Origin: Mesorhizobium sp. AR07
GTDB lineage: Bacteria > Pseudomonadota > Alphaproteobacteria > Rhizobiales > Rhizobiaceae
DNA: 64,000 nucleotides
Direction: 5' to 3'
Assembly (NCBI RefSeq): GCF_024746815.1
Contig: NZ_CP080528.1
Span: forward strand, 62,001-126,000
How positions within the stretch are numbered: position 1 is the stretch's first letter; each line of letters starts with the position of its first letter. Both the position numbers and the translations under genes were made by a program. Positions 54,539 to 64,000 of the stretch are shown in pieces. Below the pieces are notes generated by a model, which saw only the letters and a program-made list of their open reading frames with translations, had not been told where the DNA came from and searched no databases.

Positions 54539-57513
54539 ATGGCCCGGCGGAAGCTTCTCAAAATTCAGGATCGACAGGAGCTGTTCGGCGTGCCAACCGA
54601 TGAAGACAGTTTGATCCGTCACTATACTCTGTCTCCGGTCGACCGGCTGGAGATCGAAGTGCGCAGGCGAAAACATAACCAACTCGGCTTTGCTGCCCAG
54701 CTTTGCATGATGCGATATCCGGGCAGGACGCTCATGGCGGCCGAAATACCGCCGCGGGCAATGCTCAACTATATCGCCGAGCAACTGGATGCCGATCCGG
54801 AAAGCTTTAGCTCCTATGCGAGGCGAGAGCCGACCCGACTGGAACACGTCTCGCACCTCCTCGCCTATCTTGGGATGAGAACCGCGGCAGCTCCGGACCG
54901 GCGAGCCGCCTTGATGTCCGCAATCGAAACGGCAGCGACAACCGACAAGGGGTCTCCTATTGCCAAGGCAATCGTCACCACCATGCGGGAACGCAATGTG
55001 GTGCTTCCCACGCCGGACACCATAGAGCGGATCGGGCTGGCGGCACGCGCCATAGCGCGACGGCGTGCGGAAGCGGCGTTGATCTCCGGCTTTTCCCCTG
55101 AGCAGCTTCAGAGCCTCGACGATTTGCTGAAGGTGGATCCTGCAATTGCACAGACGCGGTTCTATTGGCTACGATCGGCCCCGGACGCACCCGGCGCCAG
55201 CAACCTGGTCGCGATGATGGAAAGGCTCTCCTTCATTCGCACCCTTGATATCGATCCCCGCCTGCAGGGCCGTATCCATTCCGGACGCTGGGACCAGATG
55301 ATCCGGGAGGGCGATGTCACGCCGGCTTGGCTTGCCGCTGATTTCAACGCCAGCCGTCGACGCGCGACGATCGTCGCCCAGGTTATCAAGCTCGGCCACA
55401 AGCTGACCGACGACGCGATCACCATGTTCATCAAGCTGATCGGCAGGCTCTTTTCCCAGGCCAACAATCGCAAGAAGCAGCGCCATGCCGAAACGCGCAA
55501 AGAGACGGCGAAGGTGCTCCGGCTGTTTCTCGATACGATTTCCGCCCTTCAGGCCGCCAACGACAACGATGAGGATGCGATCGAGACGATCAACCGGCAC
55601 GTCGGCTGGCATCGTCTTTTGCAGGTAAAGCCCGCTCTCGAAGCCATGGTGGAAAATGGAGATCCTGATCCATTGCTTGTGGCGGTGGAGCAATACGCGA
55701 ACGTCCGCAAATATGCGGCGCTGTTCCTACGGACCTTCGCTTTCCGCTCGGCTCGCCGGAACGATCCCCTGGTTGCGGCGATTGAGACCCTCAAATCCCT
55801 CTACGAAGATGGGCGGCGCAGCCTTCCAGATCGGGTTCCGGTTGCCCATCTCGGCGCGACGGCCCGCAAATTGATCTTCAGCGGATCAAAACCTGATCGT
55901 CGTCTCTACGAGATTGCCACGCTGGCGGCGTTGCGGGAGCGGCTTCGCTCAGCAGATGTCTGGGTCGAAGGCAGCAGGGCATTTCGCCCGATGGATGAGC
56001 ATCTTATGCCGCGTCCGGCCTTCTCCGATCTCAAAGAAACCGACCAGCTCGGTCTCGGCGTACAGCGCGACGGGGCGGCATGGCTCGCGCAAATGCAGCA
56101 ATTGCTCGACTTCAATCTGAAACGCCTCGCACACCGCGCCCGGAACGGCAAGCTTGAGGGTGTCCGTCTCGAGGCCGGAACCCTGCTGGTGACGCCGCTG
56201 GCCAGCGAGGTTCCCGCCGCAGCCGAGGAACTGAATCTTGAGCTGAACGACATGTACCCGCTCGTCGAGGTGCCAGATCTTCTCAGAGAGGTGCATGAGT
56301 GGACGGGCTTTGCCGACCAGTTCACCCATGTGCGAACGGGCGACATGCCGCAAAACATCGCTGCTATGCTCGCCGGCACCCTCGCGGACGCCACCAATCT
56401 CGGGCCGAAACGCATGGCGGGTGCATCGAAAGGGATCAGCGCCCATCAGATCGGCTGGATGCGCATGTTCCATGCCAGGACCGAAACTTATCGGGCGGCG
56501 CAGGCAAGCGTGACCGACGCCCATGCGCGTCATCCCCATGCTCTGCTCTGGGGCAATGGAACGACCGCGTCTTCCGACGGTCAATTCTTCCGGGCCAGTG
56601 ATCGTGCTGCAGGGCGCGGCGACATCAATCTGCACTATGGCAGCGAGCCAGGCACCAAATTCTATAGCCATCTCTCCGATCAGTACGGCTACTTCAGCAT
56701 CCTGCCGATCAGTCCGACCGAAAGCGAGGCGGCCTATGTTCTGGACGGGCTGTTCGATCATGACACCTTCCTCGACATCGATGAGCATTTTACGGACACA
56801 GGCGGCGCTAGCGACCATGTGTTTGCTCTCTTTGCCCTGATCGGCAAACGCTTTGCGCCCCGCCTGCGCAATCTCAAGGACCGAAAATTCCACACGTTCG
56901 AAAAAGCCGATATCCATCCGGCCCTCGCGGACCATATCGGCGTGCAGATCAATACCGCGCTCATCATGGAATATTGGGATGATCTGCTGCATCTGGCGGC
57001 GTCGATCCGCACGCGCGCCGTTGCACCCTCGACGATTCTCAAAAAGCTGGCAGCGTCACCGAATCCGAGTCAGTTGGCCAAAGCCCTGCGGGAACTCGGC
57101 CGTATCGAGCGATCCTTATTCATGATCGAGTGGTATTCCAGCCCGGCCCTGCGTCGGCGGTGCCAAGCCGGTCTCAACAAGGCGAGGCCGCGCACAAACT
57201 CAAGCGTGCCGTCTTCTTCCATGAGCGCGGCGAAATCCGCGACCGATCGTTCGAGAGCCAGGCATTCCGCGCCTCCGGCCTTAATCTGGTCGTCAGTGCC
57301 ATCGTCCATTGGAACACCGTCTACCTTAGCCGCGCCGTCGCCCATTTGCGGCAGAATGGTCGGAATATTCCCGATATCTTGCTCAAGCACGTCTCGCCGC
57401 TCAGTTGGGAGCACATCAATCTCACCGGCATTTACGCTTGGGACGCTGCGCCGGACCTCCCGGAAGGCTTCAGGCCGCTCCGCTTGCCGACGAAATTGCT
57501 CTGGGCGGCATAA
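54539..57513 (+). pseudogene. tnpA: Tn3-family transposase TnpA with a late frameshift
   Basis: ATG 54539 with GGAG upstream (MARRKLLKIQDRQELFGVPT). Its sequence parallels the tnpA at 48879 throughout, including the FTDTGGASDHVFALFALIG region. At about 57180 one G of a GGG run is missing (AACAAGGCGAGG), so the catalytic-Glu helix GEAAHKLKRAVFFHERGEIR and the C-terminus (to 57513) are in another frame. As written the protein would end in a 110-residue scrambled tail, so it is inactive unless frameshifting corrects it. Confidence 0.9.
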
Positions 57514-57544
57514 TGTTCATGCTCCGTTCGACCTTAGCGTATGA

Positions 57545-58730
57545 GGCCCTTATCAACCAAAGACCGCAATATCCTTGTGACCTATAGCTTTTCATGCGAT
57601 TCTTCGGGCTGGTCTGAAGGAGGTGAGAATGCCTGAAATGCTTGCAGCGCTTTCCAACATTCGGACTGTTGAAGAAATGATCGCGGCCTTCCGGGATGAG
57701 CAGCATTGCCGTGGGTTGCTGGAAAGCATGGTGTGGCCGGATGGCCGGATCTGCCCCGCCTGCGGATACAAACGCTCGATTGCGCTTGCCGGTCGCGATA
57801 CCGGCAAGCGTCGTGCCCGACCGGGTCTTTATCAATGTTCCAGCGGCGATTGCCGGTTCCAGTTCACGGTGACGACACACACGCCTCTGCACTCCACGAA
57901 GCTTCCCTTGCGTGTTTGGCTGAAGGCAATGTGGCTGTTACTGCAATCCGACAAGGGCTTGTCGTCGGTGCGCCTGGCCGAGGCGCTCGGGGTGAGCCAG
58001 CCAACGGCCTGGCGGATGGGACATGCACTGCGTCTCATGGTGGCGCGGGAGAACATGCTCGCCGGCACGGTGGAGATCGACCATTTCCATCTCGGTGGAA
58101 GGCCCAGAAAGAATCCCGACGACCCGCGTCCGGGCCGCGGCCGGAAAGGCCAGGCGAATACGGATAAAACGCCAGTCATGGTAATGGTGCGGCGGCCGAC
58201 TGACGTCATGCCTGGCACTCTGGCCGGTGACGCGCGTGCCGCGGTCGTGACCGGTCTCTCGGCGCGAGCAAGCGAACGCGTCATTGAAGCGCAGATCGAA
58301 CCGGGAGCTCATTTGATGAGCGACGAGTGGAAGGCATTCATGGCCATTGGTGAGAGCTTTGCCGAGCACGAGACCGTGAAGCATTCCAGTCGCGAATATG
58401 TCCGGGACGCCGTCCACGTCAATTCGGTCGAAGGTTTCAATTCTCGCGTCCGCCGCACCATCGCCGGCGTCTTTCATCATATCAGCCCGCAGCATGCCGA
58501 CCTGTATTTCCACGAGATCGGCTTCCGATGGCCGCAGCGCGTCGTCACAGGAAACGTCATTCGCAAAACCCGGCATGGCGGGAGAGCGTGCGAACCTTGT
58601 GGTCGCGCGTGCCGCCTGCGCTGCAATTGACGAATGTTTTTCGCACCGCCACGGGTCGTCAGATGCGCCGAAGCCCGTATGGCGGCATCATCATCAAATC
58701 AGCCGTAGCTGTCTTTGGTTGATAAAGGCC
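57545..58730 (+). mobile_element. IS1595-family element, complete
   Basis: A 1186-bp element with inverted ends (GGCCCTTATCAACCAAAGAC and complement of GGCCTTTATCAACCAAAGAC) and a perfect 8-bp target duplication GCGTATGA (57537-57544, 58731-58738). It is inserted inside the right terminal repeat of the Tn3 transposon. Confidence 0.95.
57629..58630 (+). CDS. IS1595-family (ISXO2-like) transposase
   Basis: A protein of 333 residues; ATG 57629 follows AAGGAGG. The N-terminal zinc ribbon is CPACGYKRS ... YQCSSGDCRFQFTVTTHTPL. A helix-turn-helix follows (SVRLAEALGVSQPTAWRMG). The ISXO2-like catalytic domain has GTVEIDHFHLGGRPRKNPDD, LMSDEWKAFMAIGESFAEH and VNSVEGFNSRVRRTIAGVFH. No lesions; likely active. 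Confidence 0.93.
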   Translation: MPEMLAALSNIRTVEEMIAAFRDEQHCRGLLESMVWPDGRICPACGYKRSIALAGRDTGKRRARPGLYQCSSGDCRFQFTVTTHTPLHSTKLPLRVWLKAMWLLLQSDKGLSSVRLAEALGVSQPTAWRMGHALRLMVARENMLAGTVEIDHFHLGGRPRKNPDDPRPGRGRKGQANTDKTPVMVMVRRPTDVMPGTLAGDARAAVVTGLSARASERVIEAQIEPGAHLMSDEWKAFMAIGESFAEHETVKHSSREYVRDAVHVNSVEGFNSRVRRTIAGVFHHISPQHADLYFHEIGFRWPQRVVTGNVIRKTRHGGRACEPCGRACRLRCN

Positions 58731-58764
58731 GCGTATGATTTCGAGCAGTTCTTGTTCTGACCCC

Positions 58765-58902
58765 GGAATCGACTACATCCAGCGCCGCGCCGCTCTCATC
58801 GATCAAGTGACGCTCGAAGAGGTCAAGGCAGCGGCCAAGAAGCTGCTTTCCGCCGATCCTGCCATTATGGTGATCGGCCCGCCGCTGTCGGGCAAAGGAT
58901 GA
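58765..58902 (+). pseudogene. M16-family zinc peptidase, C-terminal tail
   Basis: 45 codons directly after the Tn3 border read GIDYIQRRAALIDQVTLEEV and KAAAKKLLSADPAIMVIGPP to a TGA. This matches the end of insulinase-type peptidases (PqqL/M16 family). Everything upstream was lost on the Tn3 side. Confidence 0.7.
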
Positions 58903-58924
58903 TTACAGGACCCGACTGATCTCC

Positions 58925-58959
58925 CTTCTCCCCTTGTGAGCCTTTTTCATGGGGAGAAG
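58925..58959 (+). terminator. Hairpin after the M16 tail
   Basis: CTTCTCCCC and GGGGAGAAG form a 9-bp stem around a loop containing TTTTT. It may terminate transcription, although the T-run is in the loop, not after the stem. Confidence 0.4.
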
Positions 58960-59398
58960 TCCGGCTGGTGAATAGGTCCTTTTTTAACGGACCCCAGACC
59001 GCTGACAAACCCCGTTTCTTATGGGGGTTGGCGGGTCAGAGTTTTCGGGTGTCGACAGCGTTTGACAGGGGCCCTCCTCATGCCAGGCGGGGTTTTGGTC
59101 TTTGGCTGAGTGCCGGGGCCCATATGGTCAGCCGGTTGGCATCGATGCGCCCCTTCGCATCGGCCCAGACGTGGAGAATGGCGGTGCGCTGGCCTTTGCA
59201 ATTTTCGGCTAGTGAGAACCGCGACCCGTCTTCCGGAGAATTCAAAGTAGCTTCCTTTTCCTGTTTGGAGACGGTGGCCTACCAGCTGTCTGGCCGAGGC
59301 CCTATAAGGAACCAGGACGTCGCGGAATACACGAGCACACTGCTGACATACAACCCGCTGCGTTGGGGAGGAATCCGGTATTGCCCCTGTGCCTCCCG
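58960..59398. other. Spacer before the aldehyde dehydrogenase gene
   Basis: GC-rich and open in several frames, but no protein looks real. GGGGAGGA at 59366-59373 may serve as ribosome site for an upstream TTG start of the next gene. Confidence 0.3.
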
Positions 59399-60856
59399 AT
59401 GATCCGGCACCTGAGATCCCCGGACCTGTTTGGACCCATTGATCGCCTGCCGGCGCTTGGCACGCGGCATAGCCCGCGCACGTTCGAGGTCCTCAACCCG
59501 TCGACCCGCGAAGTGCTGGCAGAGCTTCCTGACATGAGCGTGGAGGAGACGCGCGCTGCGATCGACAAGGCCTATGTCGCGCAGCCTGCATGGGCCGCGC
59601 TGACTGCACGTGAGCGCAGCGATGTTTTGTGGCGATGGCATCAGTTGATCATCGACCACGCCGACGATCTCGCAGCGATTCTCACCGCGGAGATGGGCAA
59701 GCCGCTTGCGGAAGCCAAGTCGGAGATATCGCACGCGGCGGCGTATCTACAATGGTTTGCCGAAGAGGCCAATCGCATCTATGGCGAAACGATCTCGGCA
59801 CCATCGACGGATCGTCGGATGCTGGTGATCAAGCAACCGATCGGCGTCGTCGGGACGATCACGCCGTGGAATTTTCCCGCCTCAATGGTGGCGCGCAAAA
59901 TCTCGCCGGCCATGGCGGCGGGCTGCACGATCATCCTCAAGCCCGCTGAACAGACGCCGCTCGTGGCTGGCGCAATGTTCGCCCTTGCGCACCAGGCTGG
60001 CTTTCCCGAAGGCGTCGTCAACCTGATCTATGCCTCCGAAGGTGATGCTGTCGGCCGCGAACTCTGCACCAATCCCAAGGTCCGCAAGATCAGCTTCACC
60101 GGCTCGACTGAGGTTGGCCGGCTGCTGATGGGCCAGTGCTCGGACCAGATCAAGAAGGTCAGCCTCGAGCTCGGCGGCAATGCACCTTTCATCGTCTTCG
60201 ATGACGCCGATGTCGACGCCGCGGTTGACGGTGCGATCCAGGCGAAGTTCCGCAATGCTGGCCAGACTTGCGTTTCGGCGAACCGCCTTTACGTCCAATC
60301 GAGCGTTCACGGCGAGTTCGTCGAGAAATTCGTGGAGAAAGTCCGTCTCTTATCGGTTGGTGACGGCTTCGCTCCCGGAGTGGACATCGGACCGCTCATC
60401 GACAAGCATGCTCTGGCCAAGATCGAGGCCCACATCGCCGATGCCGTCGCCAAAGGCGGCACAATTCGATGCGGGGGCAATCGCATCGGCAAGGATGGCA
60501 CGTTTTTCGAACCGACGGTCCTCACCGAGGTCTCCAGCGAAATGACAGTGGCGCAAGAGGAGACATTTGGGCCCTTGGCTCCGATCATTCGTTTCGAAGA
60601 TGCGGATCAGGTCGTGCGTGAGGCCAATGACACGATCTACGGCCTCGCCGCCTATTTCTATGCCTCAAACCTGAAGCGTGTCTGGCGTGTGGCCGAGGCC
60701 TTGGAATATGGCATGGTTGGCATCAACACCGGACGCATGTCATCGGAAGCGGCACCCTTCGGCGGGATCAAGCAGTCCGGCATCGGGCGGGAGGGTTCCC
60801 GCCATGGCCTCGAGGACTATCTCGAAATGAAATATCTCTGCATGAGCGGCATATGA
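59399..60856 (+). CDS. gabD: NAD(P)-dependent succinate-semialdehyde dehydrogenase-like enzyme
   Basis: Aldehyde dehydrogenase of 485 residues, ATG 59399; a TTG at 59381 after GGGGAGGA is an alternative. GabD-typical segments: GTITPWNFPASMVARKISPA, LKPAEQTPLVAGAMFALAHQ, ISFTGSTEVGRLLMGQ, SLELGGNAPFIVFDDADVDA (catalytic Glu), AKFRNAGQTCVSANRLYVQ (catalytic Cys), and FGGIKQSGIGREGS near the end. It oxidises succinate semialdehyde or a related semialdehyde, the last step of GABA breakdown. The first 30 residues (LRSPDLFGPIDRLPALGTRH) lack the usual IDGxW segment, so the 5' end may be altered. No GABA transaminase is adjacent. Confidence 0.88.
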   Translation: MIRHLRSPDLFGPIDRLPALGTRHSPRTFEVLNPSTREVLAELPDMSVEETRAAIDKAYVAQPAWAALTARERSDVLWRWHQLIIDHADDLAAILTAEMGKPLAEAKSEISHAAAYLQWFAEEANRIYGETISAPSTDRRMLVIKQPIGVVGTITPWNFPASMVARKISPAMAAGCTIILKPAEQTPLVAGAMFALAHQAGFPEGVVNLIYASEGDAVGRELCTNPKVRKISFTGSTEVGRLLMGQCSDQIKKVSLELGGNAPFIVFDDADVDAAVDGAIQAKFRNAGQTCVSANRLYVQSSVHGEFVEKFVEKVRLLSVGDGFAPGVDIGPLIDKHALAKIEAHIADAVAKGGTIRCGGNRIGKDGTFFEPTVLTEVSSEMTVAQEETFGPLAPIIRFEDADQVVREANDTIYGLAAYFYASNLKRVWRVAEALEYGMVGINTGRMSSEAAPFGGIKQSGIGREGSRHGLEDYLEMKYLCMSGI

Positions 60857-61475
60857 AGAAGCTGCTTGCGGGCAAACAGAGGCCTCGCAACGCCAGCAAC
60901 GGCAATACGGTAGCCTAATAAGCGTGCAGCCCAGTTCCGTGGTAGAGCGCAGCACTATACCCGAATACGCGCGCAGCTTGGGAGAACTACGCCATGTGTC
61001 AACTGCCGGTAGCGGCCGAATTAGCGGGAGAAGCGATCCACACCGCCAGATCAGAAGAGGCGCCCGGGATAGGCGGTATAGTTTGCCGTCGCCACAGATC
61101 TCCAATGGACTAGGTCGATCCCACACTGGCCGACCTCGAGCGCATCGTCAATGATCGGCCCAACAGCGACACATCGATGCCAGTTGCGCGAGCCAGACCG
61201 CCGCAGCTTAGCGCCTACTCATCGCTTGCTGGCCAGCAGGTTGAGACGGGTCAGCAGCGGTGAGTAGGCGCAGGACATGGCTCTCTGCTTTCATACACAA
61301 AACGCGAACGCTTCTATACGGCCTTGTTTGCCGGCAACAGATACGTCGCCAGAAATGGCCCCTTGTTTGCGATTGGATCCGCGGGAACCGCACAGTTGCT
61401 GAGGCGAATTCTGGGAGGTGATTTTGTGGCTCTGAACGCCTCCCAGAAATTCAGCTGCTCGATCGAACTGTTCGT
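60857..61475. other. Unassigned region between gabD and the S8 protease gene
   Basis: About 620 bases without a convincing gene on either strand. Downstream of the protease stop, the antisense reading RFDQVDEQFDRAAEFLGGVQ is open but unrecognised. Confidence 0.35.
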
Positions 61476-62432
61476 CTACCTGATCGAAACGGGTGCCAGT
61501 GCCCTCGAAAGGCTGGCCTCCCCTCGTCCATAAGTCGCCGCATCATAGTTGACGAGCGTGTCGGTCCTGGCTGTATCCAGAAGCTGACTAGTAATCTGTG
61601 TCGGAGTTGCGGACGTGAACTTGCTGCCAAGGATGGCGGCATAACCTGCAACTACAGGCGCCGCAAAAGACGTGCCATATAGGCCAATCTTGTCAGGTTC
61701 GACACCCACCGCCAGGAACTGGTTCCGCACTTCGGGATTTGAGCCGGGATAATTGGAGTATCGGGCCAGCTGTGTCTTGTTCCCGGGAGTGCCATTATGG
61801 TCGAGCGCACCCACAAAGATTGCCGATGGCGCCCCGATCAGCCCGAGGGTTAGCCCATCGAAATCCCCTTCGTGCGGCCTACCTACCTCGTTGCTGCGGT
61901 TGTCGGCACTCTTTGTGACGATGGCAGTGCCCGCCCAGGCGGCATCGACGATCGCCTGCTCGCGCGGATGCTGGCTCAGTGGCTCTATAATGCGGTAGCT
62001 CGCATTGATGATATTGAGGCCGTCCTGCAGCCCGATCGAAGACCCCTCGAGATAGTCATACTTGAATATGTTTGCGCCAGGGGCGACCATGCCGGCAATT
62101 TCAGCGACCCAATCTCCATGTCGCTGCGTCTGCCTACCGCGACCGAGGTCTGCATCAAATGGCTGTTCCTTGAAGTCATCTATGACATTTATCGATACGC
62201 CGGAACCGATAAAGCCTGATGTCCATGCTTCACCAATATCCGAGCTCATCCAGCAGAATGTGCCGTCGGCATTTTGTGAACAGCCCGAGCTACTGCTTTC
62301 CGCGGCTGGAGTAACGGTCGTTCCTTTGCCGCTGACGCCGGCATCGAGATCATCCGCGAAACCGGGGGCCGCCAACAGGCACGCTACAAGACCGGCAACG
62401 AAACCGGTCGGGAACAATTGTGTTTTGTGCAT
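61476..62432 (-). CDS. Secreted subtilisin-like (S8) serine protease
   Basis: A protein of 318 residues; ATG 62432 follows GGGAAG. The signal peptide is LFPTGFVAGLVACLLAAPGFA. Catalytic residues: Asp in SINVIDDFKEQPF, His in TQRHGDWVAEIAGMVAPGA, Ser in YGTSFAAPVVAGYAAILGSK. The chain ends at GRGEASLSRALAPVSIR, just where autotransporter-type S8 proteases continue into a linker and beta-barrel, so it is either a free secreted enzyme or a truncated autotransporter. The small exported-protein gene lies 62 bases upstream on the same strand and may be co-transcribed. Confidence 0.85.
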   Translation of the reverse strand: MHKTQLFPTGFVAGLVACLLAAPGFADDLDAGVSGKGTTVTPAAESSSSGCSQNADGTFCWMSSDIGEAWTSGFIGSGVSINVIDDFKEQPFDADLGRGRQTQRHGDWVAEIAGMVAPGANIFKYDYLEGSSIGLQDGLNIINASYRIIEPLSQHPREQAIVDAAWAGTAIVTKSADNRSNEVGRPHEGDFDGLTLGLIGAPSAIFVGALDHNGTPGNKTQLARYSNYPGSNPEVRNQFLAVGVEPDKIGLYGTSFAAPVVAGYAAILGSKFTSATPTQITSQLLDTARTDTLVNYDAATYGRGEASLSRALAPVSIR

Positions 62433-62494
62433 AATAAACTTCCCTATCTGATTGTTCTTCATCAACGAAATCTACGGCCTTCCTTGCACCATCG

Positions 62495-63058
62495 CTAGAA
62501 TTCACCCCTGAACCGAAGGTCGAATTTCCATCGGCTTGGCTCGAGGTTTGTCAGATATTTCAAACTGTCCGAGGGCCGCAGTTGCGACGCGGCCAGCCGG
62601 CAATTCACCATCTGCACACCGCCGATGGCGCCATAGTCAGCTGTGCAAGGTCGTTCCGTCAGGTTCCCGCCCAAAATTGAACTGATGGTGAGAGAAAGCG
62701 TCGTGGATGCTGTCGGTCGCTTTTGCAAAATAAAGCCGACTTTCACACCCGGCTCGATTCGGACCTTTTCGGCACGCTGACCGGTGCTCGCGCCCCACAG
62801 GATACCGAAATCGTCCGATAGCTGAGTCAACATTTCAAATCGCATATCGACCCAGCTGCTATGGTACCACTTGTCGAAAGACACTTGGGTTCCATCCGAC
62901 AGCTCGTATCCGCCTCGTCCCAGATGGTTGGCGGCGGCGGTTAGCTCCGAACCCTGGTAAATGCCGACAAGGCTGGTCTCCTGTTCGTTCGCAGTCATCG
63001 CGCTGACGAAGAATGCCATCACGAACAGGACGAAACCCGCCGTCGTGCCAATGCGCAT
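62495..63058 (-). CDS. Exported protein of unknown function, possible outer-membrane barrel
   Basis: A protein of 187 residues from ATG 63058 (MRIGTTAGFVLFVMAFFVSA, signal peptide with cleavage near AMTA-NEQ). The mature part alternates polar and aromatic residues (WYHSSWVDMRFEMLTQLSDD, VRIEPGVKVGFILQKRP, TLSLTISSILGGNLTERP) and ends WKFDLRFRGEF, with a terminal Phe as in outer-membrane proteins. Two cysteines (PCTADY, VNCRL) could pair. No family recognised. It is upstream of the S8 protease gene in the same orientation. Confidence 0.65.
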   Translation of the reverse strand: MRIGTTAGFVLFVMAFFVSAMTANEQETSLVGIYQGSELTAAANHLGRGGYELSDGTQVSFDKWYHSSWVDMRFEMLTQLSDDFGILWGASTGQRAEKVRIEPGVKVGFILQKRPTASTTLSLTISSILGGNLTERPCTADYGAIGGVQMVNCRLAASQLRPSDSLKYLTNLEPSRWKFDLRFRGEF

Positions 63059-64000
63059 CTGCAACGTCCATTCTTTGACCCGCCAGCAAATCATTTGCGG
63101 TCGAATTGAGTACTGCAGTCCCTCGCCGCATCTTCAAATCCTCTGGGGACCCTCGCCGCAGACGCATGGCACCCGACGGGCAACGTGTTCATTCGCAACA
63201 AATCAGTGATCCTCAATTTTGCCGAGCCAGCTTCGCTATTCCCTGGCGAGCAGCTCCGGCTCTCTCAACGGAACAAAACAAAATTCATGCCAATCTAGAT
63301 ACGGCGCCGGGGAAAGCCATTGTATGTTTGCTTTCAGCGGCTTAGAAAAAAACGTCCAAGACACCGGCCAAACAAGCCGTGTCGTAAAGCCGACAAAGTC
63401 GACACAATTGTCGGATGTCGTCGAGCAAGCTGAGCGTGAAACCAATTGCGCACAGGAACGCTCCCAGCGCGCTCCCGCCAGGTGCCATCGGAGAGCTCTC
63501 GAAACGGGCTTCATATTCCATTCGCAATCCTCTGCAGCCGGACATTACGGCGCCTAATTTGAAGTTCCGGCCGCGAGTATGTCTGAAAGGCATGCCCGGC
63601 AGGGAGACTGAGCTCGCTGCCGGGCCGGGGTACGCCTTGGGAGGTGGCGTATGTCAGCGACTTTCGTGGCCGTGGGACCACTCAGTCCGTGCGTTTTGCG
63701 CAATAGCTTGCATGTCCCGTGCCAAGCCAAAAAGCATTTAAAAACAACCGAGGGTCGCCTTGCTCTACGTCGCGTACTTGACATTGTCGGCCATCGGACA
63801 ATGCCGACCGTGCCTCCCGGCATCGAGCGCAAACTGGTGGTGACCGGATTTGGCTCCGGACCGTTCGCCGGCTGACGTGCAGAGCGGCTGTCACTAAAGA
63901 AGGAAATCTTTGTAGCCTCCATTCATGAGGGCGCGGCCACGAGAGACGGCGCGGCGAATGCGGTCGCGCAGATGATCGCGAGGATCCCCCCAGTCGGCAT
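63059..64000. other. Right-edge region without a recognised gene
   Basis: Several overlapping frames, none convincing. From about 63902 the + strand reads VASIHEGAATRDGAANAVAQ and may be the start or a piece of a gene that continues beyond the window; not recognised. Confidence 0.3.
63594..63625. terminator. GC-rich hairpin
   Basis: GCCCGGCAG and CTGCCGGGC form a perfect 9-bp stem with a 14-base loop. No T-run follows, so a terminator role is uncertain. Confidence 0.3.

Larger units (their letters stand above)
53758..58764 (+). mobile_element. Tn3-family transposon with resolvase, right repeat split by IS1595
   Basis: Left 38-base repeat 53758-53795 (GGGGTCAGAACAAGAGCTGC). The right repeat is in two pieces, 57533-57544 and 58739-58764, because an IS1595 element with an 8-bp target duplication lies inside it. 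Without the IS the transposon is 3813 bp. The 5-bp flanks (AATAT, GGAAT) differ. Confidence 0.92.

Noticed and set aside
55949..56992. A 347-residue reverse-strand frame inside tnpA
   Set aside because: It is the antisense shadow of a conserved Tn3 transposase.
58968..59402. A 144-residue frame upstream of the aldehyde dehydrogenase
   Set aside because: Arginine- and proline-rich composition, no family likeness and no good ribosome site; treated as non-coding.
1..64000. tRNA, rRNA or CRISPR arrays
   Set aside because: No cloverleaf-type gene, rRNA stretch or regularly spaced direct repeats with variable spacers were noticed; the repeats present are IS or Tn ends and one tandem duplication.

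Overview
The window looks like an accessory (symbiotic) region of an alphaproteobacterium of the Rhizobiales. The reasons are a recognisable nodD gene, rhizobial plasmid-type genes (DUF1403 with ScpB, an omptin, orphan toxin-antitoxin modules), GC-rich codon use, and an extreme load of insertion sequences and Tn3-family transposons, most of them nested or broken. No replication, conjugation, nif or nodABC genes are seen, so the replicon type is not shown.

Layout. 1-1334: end of a flavin amine oxidase and its partner cytochrome c. 1437-4255: an IS5 element, a nuclease-like hypothetical gene and a Phd/VapC-type toxin-antitoxin pair. 4256-14414: IS debris (integrase, IS110, IS1380), an IS91-like element with its own integrase, a ProQ/FinO gene beside an ISL3 transposase, and an IS3 element interrupted by an IS30 element. 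14420-15364: nodD, boxed in by IS5 ends. 15494-18540: two IS6 elements with an esterase between them. 18605-32230: a region rearranged by one inversion of about 12.5 kb, which split an IS66 element, an older IS66-like element and a Tn3 transposon. It also holds several frameshifted host genes and an intact thioredoxin. 32247-35713: an operon of HAD phosphatase, StiP/PELOTA and PRTase-TRSP genes, the core of a Ter-associated biosynthetic module. 36399-39184: IS21 and IS6 remnants and a decayed formyltransferase-NRPS gene. 39333-44195: a second IS66 copy, carrying a three-gene serine-recombinase unit inside tnpB. 44196-48822: a RES toxin fragment with its antitoxin, a deletion remnant of a QatABCD anti-phage system (QatA fused out of frame to QatD), ScpB, and a truncated DUF1403 gene. 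48823-58764: two related Tn3 transposons flanking an omptin gene; the second has an IS1595 element inside its right terminal repeat. 58765-64000: an M16 peptidase tail, a GabD-like aldehyde dehydrogenase, and a secreted subtilase with a small exported protein.

Functionally, the intact host genes are a minority: cytochrome c, the toxin-antitoxin pair, nodD, an esterase, thioredoxin, the HAD/StiP/PRTase operon, the RES antitoxin, scpB, omptin, aldehyde dehydrogenase and S8 protease. The strongest structural result is that insertion borders and target duplications allow the order of several events to be read directly from the sequence, including the inversion at 19678/32172.
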